From Buxus sempervirens (Eukaryota > Streptophyta > Magnoliopsida > Buxales > Buxaceae), in assembly GCA_947561395.2 (NCBI GenBank), contig OX387187.1, positions 3,168,976-3,232,975 of the forward strand: a DNA stretch of 64,000 nt. Direction: 5' to 3'. Positions 56,334 through 64,000 of this stretch are shown piece after piece. Every line of letters begins with the position of its first letter. Within the stretch, counting starts at the first letter, position 1. The notes under the pieces are model-generated. The model had not been told where the DNA came from, did no database searches, and was given only the letters and a program-made list of their open reading frames with translations. The position numbers were made by a program, and so were the translations under genes.

Positions 56334-56894
56334 AAATCGGATATTTATAGATTTGGTCCCTGGATATTCGCAGATTCTCCTGATACTCTTGGATATTCAT
56401 AGATTTGGTCCCTGTGCATTTTTGATTTAGTCCCTGAGATATTTTGCATGTTTGGATATTCACGGATTGCCCCTCGAGATATTTTCCTGCGTTTCTCGCC
56501 ACGTGTGCAGTTTTCAGTTTTGCTGCTTGGAAACTTCAGCTACTCATATCTTCTTCGTCCGGACTCCGATTCGAGCAAACTCAGTTGCGTTAGAACCTTA
56601 TAGAAGCCATCTATCCATTGGCACAGGGCTAAGCACCTGGTTCAGGGTTTAGCAGAAAGTCAACTTTCGGCTCCCCCTCAAGTTTGACCGGCCTGCAGAT
56701 CCTTCATCGGGACTCCGATTCCTGCAAACTCAGTTGCGTTGGAACCGTGTCGAGATTCTCTATCCATTAAGATAAAGTAAGGTGGCCAATTATCACTTGA
56801 TCAAAAAGTTAACTTTTCACCCCTAAGGGTTTGACTTTCCGTCTAGGGTTTGCATTTCTGGTCCTTCCGGGGGCCCAAAAATGAGGTGCTTACA

Positions 56895-59229
56895 AATACA
56901 AGGTTCAAAATAAAACTCACTATAACAAATAAAATCCAATTACTATAGTCTACTCAATAAAATAGTCTTCCTCACGATACTCCAGATAATCTGCCGGAAT
57001 ATCGACCCCTAGGCTATCGTCCTCGCTGAGATCTGAAAACAAAACAAAACAGTGAGATACGACTATCTCAGCAAGTAGCAATGCATGCACAAAAATACAG
57101 TTATAACAGTTCCAAAACATGCATAGGTTATAAACGGTAAAGTATACGGTTAACCTCGGTTAATCCATCTAATCTTGGAAAACATCGTCATTCAGATTCG
57201 GAAAAATTTATATATATTGGGACTCGTGAAGTTTGTCTATTTTGTGTGGCTAAGCACTAGTGTTCCAAACAATCCACTTGAAATACTGCAACAGCTCAAG
57301 GAATCCAATTCTTCACCGTCATAGCGGAAATATTCGTATGACCTCACCCTCATGGTGGAAAGGGAGTTGCTGCAGTACTTCCCTCATGGAAGGCCTCTCC
57401 ATCATGGAGGAAATGCACTAAAGAACCCTAGACTTAATCCAAACAAAAAGTACAAAGTTCACCTACAACTAGACTGTAGATCCACACTATACCGTGCAAG
57501 CTTAGTGTAAAACCATGCTCACAATGAATTAAGACATTTTTGGGTTAACAAATCAGACTCAGTTTTTATACTCACTAAAACCATCCAACAGAAAAATTTC
57601 AGCATTTGTACTTACCTTGGAAATACTCATAAATTCATAAGTAAAACGTTTCAGATCATAATAAAAGTTCAGCAATATTAATGTGAGATAAAAACAGTTC
57701 CACAATTCCCAAAAGACCATTCCTCTTATATTAGAATGCAAAATCTATTAATACTTTACTAATTAGGTCTAAGACCTCCTATGCTTCAAACCTTGTTGAT
57801 AATACTGATTTTCTACAGGTTATTATCAATACTGGAATCCCTATTTAATCATTAAATAACTCAAGTGAATCAATAACAGAATAAACACAAGATAAACTTA
57901 AAAGAATCTCCACTAATGTGCTGCAGAAATTTACTATATACTTTGGTATTTTGACTCCCAACAAATGTTCATAATTCCAAATTAATAATATGATCTTTAT
58001 AAGAATCTAATCACCTTAGATGTTACTTTGATCTTCAATAATCCTATTTGAACAGATTTTAGAAGCTTAAATTATCATTACACTCAATTCCGAATCAGCC
58101 GCAGGTTTTTCTAAAAAAACTTAGCTTGGCGCTAACCTGAACCAGCTAGCGCTAACCTGGTGAGGTTGGCGCTAGGTCAAACCCCTTAGTGCTGGTTCAA
58201 TTTTTAGTCTGGTTCATTTCTTGAACCATTTACGGAGAATGAAAAACTTCAATGACAGAACCTTATTTCCCCATTCAAATCTCATCTAACACCTTGATAA
58301 ACATCCAAATAGTACTTCTAAACATTCTTGAATTCAATCTAATCAGACTTAGAAGATTCAGAAATTTTACGTTCAAGACATGATCAGAACACAACACTTT
58401 TTCTTAATTCCAAAACTAAAACTTCTATCTGATCATAAAACATGCAAAAAACACGAAAGATGAAGATGCTACTTGCCTGTTTGATGTTGGAACCCAACTC
58501 CACAAAAATCACCACCGATCAGGAACTTGGCAGCTCTCCGAAATTCCCTGACGACTGAAAATTTCTGCAGGGAATTCCTACAACGTAGTTTCTAATTACT
58601 CCTTATTTCTACGAATATTCAAATGGAATCGAATGAAATCAACTAATTTCTAACATTGAGATGAGCTTACCTGATCTGAGACTTGGACATTTTCTACTCC
58701 AACAGAATTGGACGTTCACTCTCTAACAGCATAGAAATTTTCTTCTTTCTTCCAAACAATTCTCTCCACTCAACTTTGATGATCCAAAACTCCTTCTCAA
58801 GCTCTCAGATCCAACATTTACGTTTGCTTGGACTTCTCCGAATATGAACAATCGTAACTGTTGTAAATGCTCGGTGAAACAAATTTCCTTACGTTAACAA
58901 AACCTTTTATTTCCTTCATGATCAGCTGTGGTGCTCCACCACCAAAACTCCTACACCAACTGCCTATCAACCCTGGATCAAAAGGTTATCCATCCACCCA
59001 AACAAAAGATCGACATCACTTAGTTCATTTTCTAATACAAATTTCTAATTTGTATTTATTAACTATAAACTATAATATAATGTTACTTACCCGTATTTTA
59101 CATAAGACCGAATTTATATAATTCCCATATTGCCCTTGAATAGCCTTTACCTGAAAAACCATCAAGATAAAGAAATAATATTATTAATTATTTCCTCCAA
59201 ATAAATACTAAAAAATTCGGGGTTTTACA
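56895..59229 (-). mobile_element. A-family LTR I (minus), interrupted by element H at its 3' end
   Basis: The right end on plus is AAATTCGGGGTTTTACA. The left side begins within the block ending in TCTGAAAACAAAAC and GTGAGATACGACTATCTCAG (57052-57071), which also occurs near the 3' end of A, B and L. The last ~150 bp of the LTR are missing on the other side of H. GCGC cluster at 58120-58195 (TTGGCGCTAACC). Donor-like AG|GTAAGC on minus at 58670. The flank after the end is CTTCT. Confidence 0.72.
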
Positions 59230-60274
59230 CTTCTTCAAAGATTTTGGATCTGATTGGACTAATTGCTAATTCAAGCATGATTTAATATGTTAGTTCCTAT
59301 TTTACATCAAATCATATTTTGAAATATTTTCAGTACAAATATGCATGATTTCTGAACCCAGAATTGTGGTATATTTTATTATTGCTGAAGTTACCTTATT
59401 TGATATATTGGAAATGAATTTGAATGTGGGAAATGATATTTGAGTGAGTTATTTTAATGCTGAATTATTATTGGAAATTGTTGACATTGCATGTGGGAAA
59501 CTCCATGATGGAGTAAACTGGTCCTGAGTGACCCATGATAACCAGAAACTATGTTTAACCGTCGTCGTGTTATACGTTGGATTTACATGTTATTTTATCG
59601 GTTATGTTAAAAAATTTTAATTAGAGATTGCTATTGGTTTAGCTTGTCCTGGTTCCATGTCTAAGCTTAGTAATGTAATGTTTTTGCTTCATTGGAGTAA
59701 TGGCATGGCCTTGAATGTTGCCACGACCGATGTAGAGTAGCCGAAACCCTGAGTAGGCTGGGTTGTCAATACTGAAACCCAGAGTAGGCCGGCATTGGAT
59801 GACAAAACCCTGAGTAGGCCGTCATTTCAGAGTTCCGAAACCCTGAGTAGGCTGGAACTGTGTACAAGGAGGTGTGGATGTCGCCTTGGCATGTTGATTA
59901 ACCAATCTAAGCAACTACATAACATTGACCAAATGTTGGGATTTGACTTTATTAGACACGAGATGTTTTATCCACTACTTTATTGGTATTTGTAGTTCAC
60001 TGAATGTGGTTTATCGGTTATTTGGTAATTGTACCTCTTCCGCCAGTGTAAAGCAGCATCGTGACCCTGAGTGGTTCGGTGTTGTCAATGCCGAAACTCG
60101 GAGTAGGCCAGCATTGGATGACGAAACCCTGAGTAGGCCATCATTTCAATATCTGAAACCCTGAGTAGGCCAGATATACATTTGGAGGCGTGGACATGGC
60201 TATGGTGTGAATTTGTTATGATGACACTTGTTGGGAACTAGAGATATATCTATTGAGTTGTTTAGAATTATGAT
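59230..60274 (+). mobile_element. A-family LTR fragment J (plus)
   Basis: Matches the central part of LTR A (the stretch after the donor site, including TTGTCCTGGTTCCATG and the four-unit CCCTGAGTAGGC block). The block is present twice (59740-59855 and 60060-60175), so J has an internal duplication. Its left part is cut by LTR I and its right part by LTR K at 60275. Confidence 0.7.
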
Positions 60275-60518
60275 TGTAAGACCTCGAATTTTCCTAAATA
60301 TAAAGGTAAAATAATAATTTATATTCTTGATGATTATCATTGATAGAAATATTTTATTAATGTAGGTGATATTGTAATTAGTGGAGATCTAGAGTTGGGC
60401 GCAGATCCAACTGTCTGATCATGGAATATCACGGTAAGATCGATATTTTAAACCTATTGTATTTTGATTGGGCGATATGTATAGGAATTGATGCATATGC
60501 GTTGCGTGGAATAATGGG

Positions 60519-60528
60519 TATATAAATA
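60519..60528 (+). promoter_or_regulatory. TATA box of LTR K
   Basis: TATATAAATA about 245 bp inside the LTR. With LTR L removed, the donor-like site lies about 245 bp downstream, as in LTR A. Confidence 0.6.
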
Positions 60529-60694
60529 TACAATAATAGCCCTAGGAGAATACGCTGGTATTCTATTCATATTCATTTTGTTTGCTGAGTACTCGACGGC
60601 CGCAGAATACAGAAGTCACATGACCGAAGAAGAAAGGAAGAAGAAGAAGAAGGAAAAGGGAGAGTGTTGCTTTGATTTTCATCTCCTGAGCATT

Positions 60695-62984
60695 TTTAAC
60701 CCCCCGGATTCGTGTTGTTCATTAAAGATATAACACGTCTCACAGAGTGTTAGATAAGGATCCAAAATAAATGTGATCACTGGACAATCACCTAAGTTAT
60801 AACATATCAAAGTGCACAACCATTTATTAACTAAGAAGTCCAAAAATAAACTTAATTATAATCAAACGATTCAACCTCAAACTACTTTATTACACTTCCA
60901 AATTAAAGAAATCAAAAGAATCAAAGTTTCCAATTTAAAAATAAACCTACAAATCTAGGAATCGTAGTAATAATCCTCCTCCCTATAAATCTCAGTCGGA
61001 TCTACCCCAGTAGTCGCCTCACCATGAGTATCTGAAAACAAAAACAAAAACAAAGGAGTGAGATACAAATATCTTAGCGAGTAGCAAATGCATGCAAAAA
61101 TAGTTATCAACAGTTATAAATATGCATCGATAAATAACCAGCACGATCAAATCAACAAAGATAATTCCGAAGATTTAAATCCAATCCCATTAACAGTTTT
61201 ACACAAAAGACCAACCACAATTACTGATTACACATCGAATGGTCAATGTCATGACTATTGTTTGAATTGATTAATTGACATGTCAAGGAGAAATCCACAC
61301 CTCCATGTACACAGTTCCGGCCTACTCAGGGTTTCGGAAACTCTGAAATGACGGCATACTCAGGGCTTCGTCATCCAATGCCAGCCTATTCATCGGGTTT
61401 CGGCATTGACAACCAGGCCTACTCAGGGTTTCTGGCTGCTCTACACCGGTCCTGGAAACACACAAGGCCATGCAATTACATCAATAAACAATACCATCAC
61501 GTTACTAAGCTTAGACAAGGATCCAGGTGAAGCTAAACCAAAACAAAAAACAATTGCATAAACTCACACTGACAACACATTAAACCAATCACTTCCATCA
61601 TCATGTATAACGCAATACAGCTCAACACAGGTCACTCCAGACCAGAATAATACTCATGAAAACTCAGTGAATATTCTAACTCAAAACACAAAACCAACTC
61701 GTAGTAAAATTCTTTTTACTCACAGGACAATAATTTTACAAATTCTGTTCTGCACTTTGAATTCAAGTAAACCCCAGGTTAAACAGTTCACAATAGTAAC
61801 ACATGAAAACCTAAATAACCAAGTCATCAATCCATAATATTAGGAACAGCCAGTAAATCTACCAACAATCCTTCAATTGTCACTTCGGGAACACATAAAA
61901 CTACCAACAGTTTGACTCAATGATCTCCGGATGTTTTTGAGTAGATAAACTACTTCTAATATCCTAATCTAGTTTTTGGCTAAGAGGTTTAAGCCTCAAA
62001 GTATCAAAATTGCATTCAAAATGATCAGTCGCACTTTACTGGAGAAGTTAGTGGGTGCGCTGACCTCGGCTTAGTTGGCGCTAGGTCGGCGGATCCAAAA
62101 TTTTGCTTGCGCCAAGCTGCCGCTGAGGTTAAGGAGGTTGGCTGCAGCTCAGCGGACACCCTTTTTCGATTCACGACTCTTTGTTAATGCGAAAACTCCA
62201 TGACTGTCTTGGTTACTAGTCTCTGTAACACTTTTCTTATACTTCTACGATCCCTAAAGACGATTAAACATGATTCGAAATTAATCTATCACACTTCATA
62301 TCATGCCTCAAAATTTATTCGTATAATCCACGTTTGAAACTATATTCCCAGAAATCATGCTTTACAGCTAAGCTTAGAGATCAAAAACCAAATACAAATT
62401 AAAACGATGCTACTCACCTCTTGTACACTCAAATCCTTGCACTGCAACTCTGAGAACTGGAAGTGCAATATCAATCTTCGCCGACAACCTTCTCTAATCG
62501 TGAGATGGTTCCTGAACTGAAAGCTCGCTGATCACAGGAAATCCACAAGTCTAATCTTCTCTCAAATGCCCTAGAACTCCAGCCGCAATCTTCTTCAAAC
62601 TCAAGGTATGCGAAAACCTACACACCTAAATACATTGAGTATTTATACTCACCCTACGCTTTGCCTCTCGACCAATTTAAACTCAGGATTCAGTGCACAC
62701 TCACCCACAAAGTCTCCCTACATACGCAGCTTTCCAGCCATTGATTCACCGACTTGACTCTCCATCTAAACACCCATATAAATAAATATTTTATTCATAA
62801 CGACTAAATTCAAACAGTAATATACTTCAAATTAAAATTAACGCATTACTCACCTTAATTCATCTTGCTTCACACATGTCTCAAATTCCAAATACACCCC
62901 TGCTTGACAGATTTCTGCAATTTCACCCATATAGACTTATTAATTTCCATAAACAATAAACATGCAGAAATTCGGGGTTTTACA
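60695..62984 (-). mobile_element. Solo LTR L (A-family, minus orientation)
   Basis: On plus it begins TTTAACCCCCCGGATTCGTG (family TGTAACGCCCCGGATCTGCG, a few changes) and ends AAATTCGGGGTTTTACA. It is flanked by a perfect duplication GCATT (60690-60694 and 62985-62989), length 2290 bp, no interior. Minus-strand TATA GTATAAATA at 62648-62640, donor-like AG|GTGAGT at 62417, GCGC cluster 62045-62160, CCCTGAGTAGGC block inverted at 61310-61450, palindrome-like GAGATACAAATATCTT at 61061. Nested in LTR K in opposite orientation. Confidence 0.88.
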
Positions 62985-64000
62985 GCATTGCCTAGTATCA
63001 ATGAAGAAGAGTGAACACTGTTGGTTAGATGAAGAAGAGGAGAAACGTTCACAGGAGGTAGGCAGCACTGTTTTTAACGTTGGTTTTGTATTCACGATTG
63101 GTTTAATCTCCATTGCATGTTTTTGTGTTGTATATTCATGTATTTAGTTTGATAACAACATTATAAGTATGTTAGTATCGATTAGAGCATGAAAAATCAA
63201 GTTTTTGAATACTGTATGTTTGTTTTTGGGAGACCGCCGAGCTTACTGTGCTCAGCGATCCTTGGCACTCCCAGGCACTCGTTGAAAAAAGTTGACCGCC
63301 CAAGACCGCTTACTGACTTATCGTCGGTGATCGATTTTGAACTACCGCCTACCTTAGACTGCCTGAGCGATCCTAGGCGAACCTGAGCGCTCTATGCAGA
63401 AAATAAAAATTTTAGTATTTTTAACCCCTGATTCAATTCTAAACTATTTTAAACCAATTTTAACATTTAAATAAGATGTTTTAAGACCAAAATAAATTAC
63501 CAATTCCCTGTTTTACAAAAAAATAAAAATAGGAAGGTATTTAGGGTAATTAGTGGCCAAGCTTTGTAAATAACAAGAAACCTAAGTTTTGGGAGAACTA
63601 AACTTGTAAATTTGAGTTAATTAAATTAATAGACATGTAAATTTATACTGTTAACCAGAATATGATATACAGGATTTCCAAATCAGATTTTGAACCTAGT
63701 TAACCCAATAAGGAAAGAAATTACAGATATAACCATTATATGCCGCTAGGCACAAATTACTTACAAAAATATTAGTCCTTAGGGATTGTTGGTGTCTAGT
63801 GTGCATAGCTGGTTATGGATCCATAGTTTTGGCTAGACAGCTAAGATATATTTCATTTGGGTTGAGTTACTCCCTGTTGCGAACGCGCTTCTTTTGCAAG
63901 TTGGTTTGCTCTGGAGGATCCTATGTTTGGAGGGACACCCCGGTGCTCTGCTGGTGATTCCCTATACATGTGGATAAGCGACCATCTCCATGTATTGATT

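Larger units (their letters stand above)
52713..56894 (-). repeat. 5' LTR of element H (4182 bp, minus orientation)
   Basis: On minus it starts TGTAAGCACCTCATTTTTGG at 56894 and ends ...GCGCGCACA at 52713. It has two CACGGTTCCAACGCAACTG-type units (56560-56790), four palindromes (56127-56333), a TATA-like TTTTATAAAA (56118-56109), a central GCAGCA/GGGGAGCATG-rich stretch (54150-55600), two more palindromes (53793-53857), a GGCCCA-rich U5 side and a primer-site-like TGGCGATTCC (52799-52790). It is longer than the F and G LTRs. It is inserted in LTR I, whose sequence starts at 56895. The 3' part and 3' LTR of H are not in the window. Confidence 0.8.
60275..64000 (+). mobile_element. A-family LTR K (plus), interrupted by LTR L and running off the right edge
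   Basis: Starts TGTAAGACCTCGAATTTTCC inside J (flank ATGAT). TATATAAATA is at 60519. K is interrupted by solo LTR L at 60695-62984 and resumes at 62985 with a donor-like GAG|GTAGGC at 63057, a CGCC/GCGC cluster (63230-63390), and a stretch at the window edge matching, inverted, 12395-12600 of LTR B. The 3' end is outside the window. Confidence 0.75.

Overview
This window comes from a large, repeat-rich plant genome, most likely an angiosperm. The evidence is TG...CA-bounded LTRs of 2-4 kb, a Ty3/gypsy polyprotein with an archaeal-type RNase H in front of a D,D-35-E integrase (the hallmark of the Tat/Ogre lineage), an extra ORF1 upstream of gag, plant-like splice acceptors and AT-rich spacers. 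I cannot name the species. There are no bacterial-type genes, tRNAs, rRNAs or CRISPR arrays. The only candidate host coding sequence is a short reading frame running off the left edge (1-111, minus).

Layout. 1-3262 is AT-rich host-type spacer. From 3263 to the right edge almost everything is nested LTR retrotransposon. Element E (minus) has its 3' LTR at 3263-10129, split by two solo LTRs: A (4941-7151, duplication ATTTT) and D1 (7384-9847, duplication GCAGC). Its remaining interior runs 10130-16627: 3' untranslated tandem repeats (broken by solo LTR B, 11619-13806), an intron-like region and a broken gag end. An unrelated LTR fragment M (16628-about 17935) cuts E off. Element G (plus) follows: 5' leader, a gag with one premature stop, a second zinc-knuckle ORF, an intron-like region and a pol stub. 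Element F (plus, 23832-43546) sits inside the 3' repeat array of G. G resumes at 43547 and ends with its own 3' LTR (45252-48502). Then come LTR fragment C, element H (minus: ORF1 pseudogene, leader, primer binding site, 4.2-kb 5' LTR at 52713-56894), and a stack of A-family LTRs: I (minus), J (plus), K (plus, running off the edge) and solo LTR L (60695-62984, duplication GCATT) inside K.

How the genes fit together. F is the best preserved element. It has both LTRs, a primer binding site, a polypurine tract, an ORF1 with two premature stops, two large tandem arrays where the gag capsid should be, a zinc-knuckle ORF, a long intron-like segment with a splice acceptor, and an intact reading frame of about 600 codons for archaeal-type RNase H plus integrase. 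It has no protease, reverse transcriptase or first RNase H. G has the capsid gag that F lacks but no ORF1 and almost no pol. Both share the same leader-to-RNase H junction, so the RT-less design is probably a family trait and not a single accident. These copies would need enzymes from elsewhere to move.

The most interesting patterns are: (1) an RT-less integrase/RNase H retrotransposon family with complementary gene content in neighbouring copies; (2) short palindromes just upstream of the TATA box in several different LTRs, with different sequences but similar layout; (3) a second primer-binding-site-like 10-mer inside U5 of every LTR of the Tat-like group; (4) GCGC-rich motif clusters at a similar place in two otherwise unrelated LTR families; (5) a candidate splice donor 110-320 bp after the TATA box in nearly every LTR. 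All comparisons were made by eye; no alignment or database search was run.
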